This document shows, in pieces, positions 1 to 8,552 of a DNA stretch of 64,000 nucleotides (position 1 is its first letter; every line of letters starts with the position of its first letter). The translations under genes were made by a program, and so were the position numbers. Source of the DNA: Curtobacterium poinsettiae (lineage in GTDB: Bacteria; Actinomycetota; Actinomycetes; Actinomycetales; Microbacteriaceae); NCBI RefSeq assembly GCF_025677645.1, contig NZ_CP106879.1, forward strand, positions 2,170,001 through 2,234,000, read 5' to 3'. The notes below the pieces were generated by a model. The model was not told the origin of the DNA. It saw only the letters and a list, made by a program, of their open reading frames with translations, and searched no databases.

Positions 1-1
1 C

Positions 2-1297
2 GTGGCCCTCGGCATCGCCGTCGGGGTCTGCTTCCCCGCGGCCGCGCCGGTGCTGAACGTGGTCGGGCAGGGGTTCATCCGGCTGATCGAGATGGTGATC
101 GCGCCGCTCGTGTTCATCGTCGTGGTGACGGGCATCGTGCACGTCGGCGACCTGCGGTCCGTGGGCCGGATCGCCGGCAAGGCGATGGTCTACTTCCTGC
201 TCGCCTCGTCGTGCGCACTCGTGTTCGGGTTGCTGGTCGGCAACCTCGTGCGCCCCGGGGCCGGTCTGCGGGTCGACCCGTCGTCCCTCGACGCCTCCGC
301 CGTGGCGGCGAAGACCGCGGGCGGCGCGGCTCCGGACGCCGGCACCTTCATCCTCGACCTCATCCCGTCGAGCGTCGTCAACGCATTCGCGACGAACGAC
401 ATCCTGCAGGTGCTCGTCTTCGCGGTGTTCGTCGGCGCGGCGATCGCCGCGATCGGGAGCGACCGTGCGCGACCGCTCGTGCGGGGCCTCGACCTGTGCC
501 TCGAGGTCGTCTACCGGATCCTCGGGTGGGTCATGCGCCTGTCGCCGCTCGGTGCGTTCGGCGCGATGGCGTACGTGGTCGGCCAGTACGGCATCGACAC
601 CCTGGGGTCGTACGGACTCCTCATCGCCGCCTGCTACGGCGCGGCGGCGGTGTTCATCGTGGCGCTGCTCGTCGGCGGGCGGCTGCTGTCCGGGGTGCCG
701 ATCTGGCGGTTCGTCTGGCACACCCGGGCCGAGTTCGGGCTGGCCCTGGGCACGGCGTCGACCGAGGCCGGGCTGCCGCGGATGATCACCCGGCTCACCG
801 AGGTCGGCGTCTCCCGCAGCGTCGCCGGGCTCGTCGTGCCGACGGGGTACTCGTTCAACCTCGACGGGGCGGCGATCTACCTGTCGATCTCGCTGCTGTT
901 CCTGACCCAGGCATTCGGGGTGCCGTTGACCCTCGAGCAGCAGGTCGCCGCGCTCGGGGTGCTCCTGCTGACGTCGAAGGGCATGGCCGGGGTGCCGGGC
1001 TCGTCGTTCCTGGCGCTGTCCGCCACGGCGACGAGTCTCGGGCTGTTCCCGGTGGCGGGTGTCGCGCTGCTGCTCGGAGCCGACCGGATCATGGACGCGA
1101 TGCGGGTGAGCGTCAACCTGCTCGGCAACTGCGTCGCGACACTCGTGGTGGCGCGGTGGCAGGGCGAGCTCGACCGTGAGCGGGTGGACGCGGTGCTCCG
1201 GCCCGGGCGTGGGGTGCGGCCGTCGTCGGAGCCGGAACCTGCTGCGGGTGCTGCGGGTGCCGCGGGTGCAGCCGCGGTGTCGGCGCCGGTTCGGTGA
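2..1297 (+). CDS. Dicarboxylate/amino acid:cation symporter (DAACS family), 5' end cut by the window
   Basis: Membrane secondary transporter that would import C4-dicarboxylates or acidic amino acids with Na+ or H+. About eight hydrophobic segments are visible. The family signatures are present in order: a serine/threonine-containing re-entrant loop (LGTASTEAGLP), the substrate-site helix SFNLDGAAIY, and TSKGMAGVPGSSF. The readable frame opens at the second base with GTG, but relatives have 10-30 more residues before the LGIAVG segment, so the true start is probably upstream of the window. The C-terminus carries a low-complexity tail of repeated Ala-Ala-Gly from a 9-base tandem repeat. Substrate (glutamate, aspartate, succinate) cannot be fixed from sequence alone. 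Confidence 0.9.
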   Translation: MALGIAVGVCFPAAAPVLNVVGQGFIRLIEMVIAPLVFIVVVTGIVHVGDLRSVGRIAGKAMVYFLLASSCALVFGLLVGNLVRPGAGLRVDPSSLDASAVAAKTAGGAAPDAGTFILDLIPSSVVNAFATNDILQVLVFAVFVGAAIAAIGSDRARPLVRGLDLCLEVVYRILGWVMRLSPLGAFGAMAYVVGQYGIDTLGSYGLLIAACYGAAAVFIVALLVGGRLLSGVPIWRFVWHTRAEFGLALGTASTEAGLPRMITRLTEVGVSRSVAGLVVPTGYSFNLDGAAIYLSISLLFLTQAFGVPLTLEQQVAALGVLLLTSKGMAGVPGSSFLALSATATSLGLFPVAGVALLLGADRIMDAMRVSVNLLGNCVATLVVARWQGELDRERVDAVLRPGRGVRPSSEPEPAAGAAGAAGAAAVSAPVR

Positions 1298-1312
1298 GGG
1301 CCCTCGGCGCGG

Positions 1313-1834
1313 TCAGCGTTCGAGGACGGCGCGCTGCTGGTCGTACTGCTGGCGGGTCCGGCGGCCGCCCATCTTGCGGACGACTGCGCCGGAGGGGTCA
1401 CGCGTGATCCGCCACCAGATCGCGGTGCAGAGCGCGTCGACCGGCAGGATCGCTCCGAGTCCGATCAGGAGCTGCCGACCGAGGTCGGTGCGCCAGGGCA
1501 GCCCAGACAGCTCGAGCGCGGTGATCACGAGCAGACACACCAGGATGGTGATCGGGCCGAGCCAGAGCTTCCGCACGGTGCGCTGACGCGCCGCGTCGAG
1601 TTCCGGCAGCTGCGCCAGCGGCAGCGTCGAACCGACGTGCTCACGCGGTTCGCCGCCGACGATGTCGGCGGACGGCCCCGGGACTGCAGCAGCGGCGTCG
1701 CTGTCCGCGGCGGGACGCCACACCACGTCGTCCAGATGCTCCACGTCGTCGTCGATGCGGAACCATCCGCCTTCGAAGGCGTCGGCAGCGGCGTCGGGAT
1801 CGGCGCGAGGCGTCGTCGTGGTCACGTCGGTCAT
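1313..1834 (-). CDS. Small two-helix membrane protein of unknown function
   Basis: Predicted 173-residue protein with an acidic, Ala/Asp-rich cytoplasmic N-terminus and two hydrophobic helices in the C-terminal half (around ILVCLLVITALEL and LLIGLGAILPVDALC), ending in a basic tail (MGGRRTRQQYDQQ). The start is the ATG giving MTDVTTTTP. An ATG five codons upstream (MVAAK) is possible, and neither has a clear ribosome site. The gene converges on the symporter with 15 bases between stops. I do not recognise a family. Confidence 0.7.
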   Translation of the reverse strand: MTDVTTTTPRADPDAAADAFEGGWFRIDDDVEHLDDVVWRPAADSDAAAAVPGPSADIVGGEPREHVGSTLPLAQLPELDAARQRTVRKLWLGPITILVCLLVITALELSGLPWRTDLGRQLLIGLGAILPVDALCTAIWWRITRDPSGAVVRKMGGRRTRQQYDQQRAVLER

Positions 1835-1957
1835 CTTGGCAGCAACCATGGCTGCTGCGGCACCACCGCTTCGGGGGTGGAACGGAGGCGCGGGACGCCG
1901 GACCGGGGTGCGTTCTGCTGGCAGGATGGACGCGACACCACGGGGGCGGGGGCCGAC

Positions 1958-2800
1958 ATGGGCACGGAACAGCAGGACTGGCGAGACCAGGGGGCGGGCC
2001 CGACGACGGGGCGGGGCAACGCGATCGCCATCGCGCTCGTGCTGCCGGTGCTGCTCGTCGTGAGCTGGGCGGTGCAGATCGGGGCGTACCTGGCGCGCGA
2101 CTTCGGGTCGATCGACGACCGGCTCGGCGCCGGGGGCGTGTTGGCACGGCTGGTGATCGGCGCCGTGCTCGCCGTGGGGATCCCCGTGGTCGTGCTCGTC
2201 GTGCAGGTCCGGGCTCGTCGACGCGAACCGCGGCACTCGCTGGCCGCCGTGGTCGCGGCGATCGTCGTGCTGGTCATCGCCGTACCGTGGAACGGCCTGG
2301 TCCTGACGTCGCAGGTGCGGAGCATGGCCGCCGACGCCCGGCAGTGGGCGCAGCCGGCGACCGTCGCCGAGCGGCACTTCGCCGACGGCGACGCCCGGGC
2401 CACACTCGAGCGGATCGGGGACCGCACCGTGCGGATCCTCGGCGGCGACCGGAAGGCCGCGTACCGCGATGGTGAGCGAGCCGGTGGTGCGTACAGCGAG
2501 GAGTGCCAGCTGTCGAACGCGCACCAGGGAGTCCGGTGGCGGTACTGGTACCACCCGGACAACTACACCGACGAACACGGCAAGGAACTCCTGCCCGAGG
2601 ACCACACGATGATCGAGGGCGCGAACCGTGACGTGGCCGGCGTCCGCACGTACTGGGCCTCCGAGGGGATCGGTGCCCGCTCCGAAGCGGACCTGGTCCC
2701 CAGCCAGATCGCACCCACAGCGGACTGGCTCGAGAGTGGTTCGTCGTACACGCGGCCCGGTCCGGACGTCGACTTCCGCACGATCTGCCTGGTGCGCTGA
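1958..2800 (+). CDS. Membrane protein of unknown function with extracytoplasmic C-terminal domain
   Basis: Predicted 280-residue protein. Three hydrophobic helices lie in the first 120 residues (near IAIALVLPVLLVVSW, LVIGAVLAVGIPVVVLVV and LAAVVAAIVVLVIAV). A hydrophilic domain of about 160 residues follows, rich in charged and aromatic residues (RYWYHPDNY), probably outside the cell. The ATG follows a run of G that can act as a ribosome site; a CAGGAT -10-like box lies about 30 bases upstream. It runs divergently from the two-helix membrane gene and converges on the binding-protein pseudogene, with stops 3 bases apart. No family was recognised. Confidence 0.65.
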   Translation: MGTEQQDWRDQGAGPTTGRGNAIAIALVLPVLLVVSWAVQIGAYLARDFGSIDDRLGAGGVLARLVIGAVLAVGIPVVVLVVQVRARRREPRHSLAAVVAAIVVLVIAVPWNGLVLTSQVRSMAADARQWAQPATVAERHFADGDARATLERIGDRTVRILGGDRKAAYRDGERAGGAYSEECQLSNAHQGVRWRYWYHPDNYTDEHGKELLPEDHTMIEGANRDVAGVRTYWASEGIGARSEADLVPSQIAPTADWLESGSSYTRPGPDVDFRTICLVR

Positions 2801-2802
2801 CC

Positions 2803-3830
2803 TCACTCACGGGCGGCCTCGTTGTAGGACTCGATCTGCTTGCCGGCCTGCTGCTCCGCGTCCTGCATCGTCGACTCGACGTCGGCGCCCTCGACGATCC
2901 GGTTGAAGGCTCCGATGACGGTGGCGCGCACCGTCGGGAACGCGCCGGTGATGCAGCCGGCCGCGGCGACGCTCGTGGGGTCGTCGGCCAGCTGCTTGTA
3001 CATCGTGGCGATGTTCGGGTCGGACAGGGAGCGCTTGCCCACCGTGGTGTCCTGGGCGTCGGTGTCCATCGCGACGTAGCCGGTCGCCTTCGCCCACTCG
3101 GCCTGCACGTCCGGCGTCTGGAGCCACTCGGCGAACGTGTACGACGCCTGCTGTTCGGCGGACGAGTGGCCCTTGCCGGAGATCCACAGCGCGTTGCCGC
3201 CGATGACCTGCCCGGCGTCGTCGGAGTCCGACGTGGTGGGGAACCGGGCGACGACGGACTTCGAGCCGTCCGGGTCGACCGTCGTGTAGGCGCCGGACGA
3301 GGTCAGCAGCATCCCGACTTGTTGCTCGAGAACGCTGAGTTCTGCACGGTCGAGTCGGTGCCGGGGTTCAGGGCGGCGCCGTCCTGGTAGAGCTTCTGCA
3401 GCGTGGTCATGAACTGCACCTGGGTGTCCGAGGTGAGCGAGACACCGGTGACCGGCTTGCCCTTCCGCCCGTTGTCCGGCGTGCAGAAGGGTTGGCCGCC
3501 CGAGGCGCTGAGCTCCTCGAGCATCCACGAGTCGCCCATGTTCATGCTCATGCCGTAGCCACCAGTCTCGGCGTGGATCTTCTCGGCCCAGGTCGCGACC
3601 TGCGCCAGCGTCTTCGGCGGCTCGGCGGCGTCGAGGCCGGCCTTCGCGACGAGTGCCTTGTTCAGGTAGAGCACGGGCATCGAGACCGAGAACGGCATCG
3701 CTGCCAGCGACTTGCCGTCGCTGTAGTAGGTGGCCGCGGCCGGGGCGATCGTGTCGGTGCCCGATGTCGAGCCGCTGATCTCCGCGGGGGACACCGTCTG
3801 GCCGGAGTCGATCATGAGTCCGAGCGGTCG
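2803..3830 (-). pseudogene. ABC sugar-binding protein (UgpB/MalE type), truncated and frameshifted remnant
   Basis: Remnant of a family 1 extracellular solute-binding protein. Frame one encodes SVSMPVLYLNKALVAKAGLD and KTLAQVATWAEKI, typical of UgpB-like proteins, and ends in a stop after AFSSNKSGCC near 3310. The rest continues in another frame as VGMLLTSSGAYTT through to the C-terminus. Inserting one G after the AAG codon near 3319 restores NKVGMLLTS, so a single-base deletion explains the break. The N-terminal lobe of about 100 residues and the signal peptide are also missing. The remnant begins about 15 bases after the phosphatase stop codon. No permease or ATPase genes lie nearby, so the system is dead here. 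Confidence 0.85.
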
Positions 3831-3844
3831 GCGTGGCTGTCGGG

Positions 3845-4951
3845 CTAGCGCTTCGTCGCCGGGCGACGGACCGTCAGGCGGTATCCCTTGGTCGTCGTGC
3901 CGTCCTGGGCCGTCACGGTGATGCGTGCTGTCCGGCCGGAGACGTGCACGGTGGCCACCGCGTTCGGGTTCGTCGTGTGCACGTGGACGTCGGCGGCCCG
4001 GAGCGTCCGGACCGGCGCCGCCACCGTCGCACCCTGCGACGAAGCGGCGGCGGGCAGGTGGACGCGCACGCCCGCGACCGCGATCGAGGAGACGGTGGCG
4101 TCGTCCGACACGAGGAAGCGCTCGCGCAGGGCGGCGGCCTCGTGCCTGGTCACGCCGATCGTGTCGGTCAGGTACGAGCCCATGCCGCCGTACTCGGTGG
4201 CGATGTCCTGCTCGAAGGTGCCCTGCAGCAGCTGCGGGGTGGCCCAGGTCACCCCGAGCTGCGTGTTCGAGAGCAGGTAGTCGTGCAGGATGTCGGCGCT
4301 GTCGACGCCGAGGACCCGGTCGAGCAGGTCCACCACGGTGCCGGTGCGGTCCATGCCGTGGGAGCAGTGGATCAGGACCGTGCCGCTGGTGTGCGTGGCG
4401 AGGATCCGGAGCACGCGGCGGTAGGCGGTGATCATCGACCCAGGGGTCGCCGGGTCGACGTGGCCCTTGTCGACCAGGTCGTGGTACATCGCCGTGTCGT
4501 CGCTGTAGTCGCCGTCCGCACCGAACATCGAGATGTCGACGTGCCGCGCGCCGGGGATCGCGACGTCGGGCTTCGCGGCGATCTGGGACGGTGTCCGCAG
4601 GTCGACGACGAGGTCGACGTGGTACTCGTCGGCCAGGGTCGTGGCCCCGGCCGCGGTGATCTTGTCGAGTGACTCGGAGCGGATCAGCCGCGGGGCGTTC
4701 ACGGTCTGACCGGACCGGCCGTGCACCGCGGCGAGCTCGCGACCGTTGACCAGTCCGGGGACGTCGGTGATCGGGTGGTCCGTGGCGGTGAACGCGGGCT
4801 GGAGCGAGGTGTCGGCGTGGGCGGCCGTGACGGAGAACGCGGCGGAGGCGACGACGGCAAGGCCGGCGAGTGCGGTCGCGGTGACGCGGGCGGTGCGTGG
4901 GGAGTGGGTGAGGGTGGAACGGGTGAGGGGGGAGCGGCGGAGCGGGGGCAC
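3845..4951 (-). CDS. Secreted tyrosine-protein phosphatase (Y_phosphatase3 family)
   Basis: Predicted 368-residue exported protein-tyrosine or lipid phosphatase. A signal peptide occupies roughly residues 1-46, ending near AHA. The catalytic P-loop is HCSHGMDRTG with nucleophile Cys196 and Arg202 (CX5R). The general-acid region VVDLRTPSQI lies near residue 115. The last 80 residues look like a separate beta-rich domain (TVHVSGRTARITV). The start is GTG, with a GAGGAT -10-like box 5 bases upstream. Relatives in pathogens act on host proteins, but in a soil or plant actinobacterium the target is unknown. Family assignment is firm, substrate is not. Confidence 0.85.
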   Translation of the reverse strand: MPPLRRSPLTRSTLTHSPRTARVTATALAGLAVVASAAFSVTAAHADTSLQPAFTATDHPITDVPGLVNGRELAAVHGRSGQTVNAPRLIRSESLDKITAAGATTLADEYHVDLVVDLRTPSQIAAKPDVAIPGARHVDISMFGADGDYSDDTAMYHDLVDKGHVDPATPGSMITAYRRVLRILATHTSGTVLIHCSHGMDRTGTVVDLLDRVLGVDSADILHDYLLSNTQLGVTWATPQLLQGTFEQDIATEYGGMGSYLTDTIGVTRHEAAALRERFLVSDDATVSSIAVAGVRVHLPAAASSQGATVAAPVRTLRAADVHVHTTNPNAVATVHVSGRTARITVTAQDGTTTKGYRLTVRRPATKR

Positions 4952-5119
4952 GGGGCATCCTCGATCTGATCAGGACCCGGGGGTCGCGGGGATCCGGACG
5001 CGGTGACGTCCGGATCTCCGCAGGATCGCGAGGTGGGTGGTCGGCCGAGTGGCTGCGAGGTGGCCGGGGCGTGTCCGAGTCATGAGGCAGCGCTCAGTCG
5101 TCCGCCCGACAGCCGCGCC

Positions 5120-5950
5120 TCAGGACGCCGGGGCCAGCCGGTACCGGAACAGCTCGGTGCGGACCTGCCGGGCGGGCGTGTAGAGCAGCACCGTCGAGCC
5201 AGTGCTGCCCGTCGCGCCCGCAGCCCCCGTCGTGCTCCCCGAGATGATCCCCAACAGCCGGTTCGTGGTGCTGATCACCGGTCCGCCCGCGTCGCCCGGC
5301 TCGATGCCGGCGCCGGCATCGGCGCGCGCGGCGGCGAGGTGCTGCGCGCCGGGACGGCTTGCTGCCGGCACACGTGTGGAGGTCCAGGAACACAGCAGCC
5401 CGCTCGACGCCCCGCTGGTGCAGAAGGGATCGGCATCCGGTTGGCCGATGCCGGTCAGGGCGGGACGTGCCAGGATCCCGTCCACCCGGGTGAACACGCG
5501 ACCCGATGCCCGGGGCGTCCAGGTCGCGACGGACGGGTCGCACGACCCGGTCGCCGCCCGTGTCCGGGTGCACGCCAGGGGCGGGACGACGGCGAGTTCG
5601 AGGTCCGACTCAGCGGACTGCCAGACCACGCTGCCGACGGTCGCGCCGTCGAGCTGCACGGGTGCCTGCATCGGCGCGCAGTGCTTCGCGAGCACGACCC
5701 ACCGTGTCGCCCGCTGGTACCGGGCGACCTGGCTCCGGAACCCCTTGGCGGCCAGCACGGCACCGACCGTGCAGGTGCCGCCGGGGACCCCGACCTCGGT
5801 GCCGGCGATGATCGGCGCTGCGACGCGGTCGGGGTCGCTCGTGGTGGCCGAGGCAGACGGAGCCCAGGTGAGGGTGGCCCCGACGACGGCCGCCAGGGAC
5901 ACGGCGACGGCCAGGGCGCGGACGAGCGCCGGGTGCGCGTGGCTGGTCAC
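5120..5950 (-). CDS. Secreted trypsin-fold protein with catalytic serine replaced by alanine
   Basis: Predicted 276-residue exported protein of the chymotrypsin/trypsin S1 fold. A signal peptide spans residues 1 to about 35. The active-site histidine motif is VVLAKHCA (His90) and the aspartate lies in SDLELAVV (Asp116). The nucleophile motif, normally GDSGGP, reads GDAGGPV (Ala221, codon GCG). Four or more cysteines could form disulfides. It is probably not a protease and may bind a partner instead. It starts with GTG 3 bases after the stop of the upstream secreted-protein gene, so the two form an operon behind the AGACG..CGTCT promoter. Confidence 0.8.
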   Translation of the reverse strand: MTSHAHPALVRALAVAVSLAAVVGATLTWAPSASATTSDPDRVAAPIIAGTEVGVPGGTCTVGAVLAAKGFRSQVARYQRATRWVVLAKHCAPMQAPVQLDGATVGSVVWQSAESDLELAVVPPLACTRTRAATGSCDPSVATWTPRASGRVFTRVDGILARPALTGIGQPDADPFCTSGASSGLLCSWTSTRVPAASRPGAQHLAAARADAGAGIEPGDAGGPVISTTNRLLGIISGSTTGAAGATGSTGSTVLLYTPARQVRTELFRYRLAPAS

Positions 5951-5953
5951 GGG

Positions 5954-6451
5954 TCAGCCGAGCGTGCGGGTGCCGTTGACGCGTCCGATCACCGACAGGG
6001 TGTCCGGGTCGGCGAGCCGGGCGTGCCAGTGCAGCGACGTCGTCCCGCGCGGCAGGTCCGGGAACGCCGCGGTGAAGCGGTAGTGGCCGCTGGCGCTGAC
6101 GAAGGCGTCCCCCGACGTGACCTCCGCGATGTGCTTGTCGAACAGGCCGCGGGGCTTGCCCGGAGCGTCGTAGTAGACGATGACCAGGGTGTCGGGCTTG
6201 CCGGTCCCGGCGAAGGTGATGCCGGTGAAGCTCTTCCGGTCGGGGCCGCCGTAGGTCTTCGCGGTGAACGCCACGGCCGCGGGCTGGGCCGAGGTGTGCG
6301 TGGTGTGCGTCGTGTGGGAGGTCGTGGCGGCTCCGGCCTGCGCGGGGACCAGGACGCCTGCGGCGAGCGCACCGCCGAGGGTGACGCAGGTCGCGAGCAC
6401 GGTCAGTCGGCGGACCGACGGAGTGCGGTGGGTGGACGGGGTGGAACGCAT
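5954..6451 (-). CDS. Secreted protein of unknown function, paralogue of the product at 7995-8507
   Basis: Predicted 165-residue exported protein with a signal peptide to about residue 42, a Thr/His-rich linker, then a compact domain of about 110 residues. That domain shares the pattern FAGxGxP..VxVxY, FTAxxPxLPR and ARLxDPxxLxVIGRVxG with the protein encoded at 7995-8507. GAGGAG precedes the ATG. A TAGACG/TAGCGT promoter pair with 17-base spacing, overlapped by the AGACGATCGTCT palindrome, sits 50-80 bases upstream. It is the first gene of a two-gene operon with the serine-less protease homologue. Function unknown. Confidence 0.75.
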   Translation of the reverse strand: MRSTPSTHRTPSVRRLTVLATCVTLGGALAAGVLVPAQAGAATTSHTTHTTHTSAQPAAVAFTAKTYGGPDRKSFTGITFAGTGKPDTLVIVYYDAPGKPRGLFDKHIAEVTSGDAFVSASGHYRFTAAFPDLPRGTTSLHWHARLADPDTLSVIGRVNGTRTLG

Positions 6452-6502
6452 GGGACTCCTCGGTTCATGGCTGTGCGGGCCGGGGCGGCTCGGTGTGCCC
6501 GA

Positions 6503-6531
6503 ACGCTAACAATGCGTCAGACGATCGTCTA
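6503..6531 (-). promoter_or_regulatory. Promoter with overlapping AGACGATCGTCT operator for the 6451-5120 operon
   Basis: The perfect 12-base palindrome AGACGATCGTCT occupies 6519-6530. On the minus strand TAGACG (6531-6526) and TAGCGT (6508-6503) are 17 bases apart, as -35 and -10 boxes would be, so a bound repressor would cover the -35 box. The same layout recurs at 8553-8581 and 27538-27566. Confidence 0.65.
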
Positions 6532-6597
6532 GCGAATTCCCGAACCTGAGGAGATCAGAGGCATCGCCCCCGGTGTGACCGCTGCCGATGCCTGGTC

Positions 6598-6612
6598 AGA
6601 CGTTCGTATGAT
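6598..6612 (+). promoter_or_regulatory. Probable autoregulatory site: imperfect operator overlapping a TATGAT -10 box
   Basis: AGACGTTCGTAT at 6598-6609 is an imperfect copy of the AGACGwTCGTCT palindrome. It overlaps TATGAT (6607-6612), a good -10 box for the TetR-family gene starting at 6639. This placement suggests the regulator represses itself and implies that it reads the palindrome. Confidence 0.55.
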
Positions 6613-6638
6613 GAACCGGGACCCGACCGAGGAGTGCG

Positions 6639-7292
6639 ATGAACCAGCGGCAGCAGGCGAAGACCCGGACCCGCGAGCAGATCATCGAGGCCGCGGCGTC
6701 CGAGTTCGCGAGCCACGGCTACGCGGGGACCTCGTTCGCACGGGTGGCCGCCGCGATGGATCGCCCGAAGTCGGCGATCGGATACCACGTGTTCTCGTCC
6801 AAGCATGAACTCGCCTTCGCGGTCATCGAGCGGCAGCAGGCTCGCTGGGCGGCGATCGACTTGCGGATCGATCAGCCCGAGGGTCTCGAGCACCTGCTCG
6901 TCATGCTCACGTCCGCCTGTTCGGATGCGATGCGATGCTCGGTGGCTGCCGGCGCCATCCGACTGAGTCACGAGCTCCGCGGTGCGGGGGAGGCGCTCCC
7001 GCGCACCTTCGTCTGGGACGACTACGTCCGTCGGCACCTCGCGGCCTCGAGCGGCGGCACCGGACCGGCCGCCGACCCCGAGTGGGCACGTGCGGCGGAC
7101 CTGGTGCTGACGTCCACCTTCGGGGTGATGTGGGCCCGGACGAGCGTGCGGCTGACGCGGGACACCGAGGGGCAGCTCCGTGACCTGTGGGCGGCGCTGT
7201 TCACCGGGCTCGGGCTGCCCGGCGTGCATGCGCTCCTCGAGCAGGTGGAGCCCGTGCGCGTGGGTGGTCACCCGGTCGAGGCCGAGGGCTGA
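6639..7292 (+). CDS. TetR-family transcriptional regulator, candidate reader of the AGACGwTCGTCT operators
   Basis: Predicted 217-residue repressor. The N-terminal TetR helix-turn-helix covers about residues 10-57 (REQIIEAAASEFASHGY, SFARVAAAMDRPKSAIGYH). The all-helical ligand domain after it loosely resembles the gamma-butyrolactone-receptor branch. GAGGAG precedes the ATG, and the promoter at 6598-6612 carries its own operator copy. The gene lies between operator-bearing promoters for secreted-protein genes, which suggests local control. The ligand is unknown. An alternative is that another regulator reads the sites. Confidence 0.85.
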   Translation: MNQRQQAKTRTREQIIEAAASEFASHGYAGTSFARVAAAMDRPKSAIGYHVFSSKHELAFAVIERQQARWAAIDLRIDQPEGLEHLLVMLTSACSDAMRCSVAAGAIRLSHELRGAGEALPRTFVWDDYVRRHLAASSGGTGPAADPEWARAADLVLTSTFGVMWARTSVRLTRDTEGQLRDLWAALFTGLGLPGVHALLEQVEPVRVGGHPVEAEG

Positions 7293-7336
7293 CCCGGCGG
7301 GCGTGGCATCCCTGTCGTCCCGCCGGGGCGCCTGCC

Positions 7337-7864
7337 CTACTTCTTCTGCTCGGTGCCGTCCGGGTTCACGACGTACCAGACGCCCTTGTCGCCCTGACCC
7401 GTCACGTCGCCGGCCTTCTTGTCCCCGATGAAGGTGTAGATCGGCCGACCGTCGATCGTGATCTGCCGTCCACCGTCGACGCCCGTGATGGTGCCGACCT
7501 TGCCGGTGATGCCGGTGACCTTCGGTGTCGCCGTCGTCGCCTCGATCGCCGGCCAGGCGGTCGCGCACGCGCCGGTACAGGTGCTCTTGCCGGAGTCCTT
7601 GACGTCGGCGTCGAAGTAGTAGGCGGTCATGCCCTTGCCGTCGACGACGACCTTGCCGAGCGACGTCCCTGCGACGGTCACGTCGACCGAGGGTGACGAG
7701 TCGGTCGTCGTGGGTGAGTCGCCCTGCGCGGCGGGGGACGGTGAGGGTGAGGGTGCTGCGGACCCGGCCGTGGAGCAGCCGGCGAGGCCGAGGGCCAGGA
7801 GCAGTGCAGCCCCGAGTGCGATGGACGCGGGTCGGGATGACGGGGTGCGGTGGGGTGTCGACAC
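7337..7864 (-). CDS. Lipoprotein with secreted-repeat (COG4315/Lipoprotein_15) domain
   Basis: Predicted 175-residue lipoprotein. The lipobox LGLAGC (Cys about 30) is followed by a Ser/Pro-rich spacer. Two copies of the secreted repeat follow: one starting LGKVVVDGKGMTAYYFDAD with a CTGAC cysteine pair, and a second with GRPIYTFIGDK and GVWYVVNPDG. The repeat is common in actinobacterial surface lipoproteins and lacks an established enzymatic role. The start is GTG with GAGGAG upstream. The AGACGTTCGTCT operator lies about 45-55 bases before the start. Confidence 0.85.
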   Translation of the reverse strand: MSTPHRTPSSRPASIALGAALLLALGLAGCSTAGSAAPSPSPSPAAQGDSPTTTDSSPSVDVTVAGTSLGKVVVDGKGMTAYYFDADVKDSGKSTCTGACATAWPAIEATTATPKVTGITGKVGTITGVDGGRQITIDGRPIYTFIGDKKAGDVTGQGDKGVWYVVNPDGTEQKK

Positions 7865-7905
7865 GGGTGCTCCTCGAGGTCAGGTCTCGCCGCTGACTAC
7901 TGGCC

Positions 7906-7917
7906 AGACGTTCGTCT
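7906..7917 (-). promoter_or_regulatory. AGACGTTCGTCT operator upstream of the secreted-repeat lipoprotein
   Basis: Both arms AGACG and CGTCT are intact around a TT centre. On the minus strand the flank matches the other sites (TTCGCTAGACGAACGTCTG). The -35-like TAGACG is present, but at 17 bases spacing the -10 reads CAGCGG, which is weaker than at the sister sites. Confidence 0.6.
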
Positions 7918-7994
7918 AGCGAACGTAACCGCAGGAGGCGACGGAGGCCAGCACCCTGCGCGGCCTCTCATCCCGCGGGGCCACGCAGCTGGTG

Positions 7995-8507
7995 TCAGGG
8001 GGCCGTCTGCTCGACGAGGTGGACGCCGTCGACGCGGCCGATGACGTCGAGTGACTCCGGGTCGATCAGACGGGCGCTCCAGGACGCCCGTTCGGCGTCG
8101 CGGGGCAGTTCTGGCAGCGTGGCGGTGAAGGCGAACCGACCGGTCGAACCGACGGTGCTGCTGCCCGGCTCAACCTCGGCGACGCGCTCGCTCCCGGAGT
8201 CGTCCCCGGGGCTGCCGTAGTGGACGACCACGACGGCACCGGGTGTGCCCATCCCGGCGAACCGCACCCTGACGACTCCGCTGGTGCCGACCGTCCGTGG
8301 TGGTCGGATCGCGAACCGGTGCGCACCACTCGTCACGGGAGGTGCCCCGAGTGCGGCGCCGAGTGCGCCGGATGCACCGAGGCCGACCGTCTCGGGACCC
8401 GGCGTGGTCGGTGACGGCGCGGGGAGGGCGAAGGCGACGGCGAGCGCCGCGATGCCGACGGCGAGGACGATCGGCGCCGTCCGGACCCGATCGGTGCTCG
8501 TCGGCAT
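7995..8507 (-). CDS. Exported protein of unknown function, paralogue of the product at 5954-6451
   Basis: Predicted 170-residue protein with one N-terminal hydrophobic segment (signal peptide or anchor, residues about 12-30), a Pro/Gly-rich linker and a domain of about 110 residues. The domain shares FAGMGTPGAVVVVHYGSPG, FTATLPELPRD and ARLIDPESLDVIGRVDG with the protein encoded at 5954-6451. A GAAGGG ribosome site precedes the ATG. The promoter 45-75 bases upstream carries a perfect AGACGATCGTCT palindrome with CAGACG/TAGCGT boxes 17 bases apart. Function unknown; co-regulation with the paralogue is inferred. Confidence 0.75.
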   Translation of the reverse strand: MPTSTDRVRTAPIVLAVGIAALAVAFALPAPSPTTPGPETVGLGASGALGAALGAPPVTSGAHRFAIRPPRTVGTSGVVRVRFAGMGTPGAVVVVHYGSPGDDSGSERVAEVEPGSSTVGSTGRFAFTATLPELPRDAERASWSARLIDPESLDVIGRVDGVHLVEQTAP

Positions 8508-8552
8508 GGTCGACCCTTCGTGGACGGTGTGCGGCGGGCGCCGCCACCGCCC

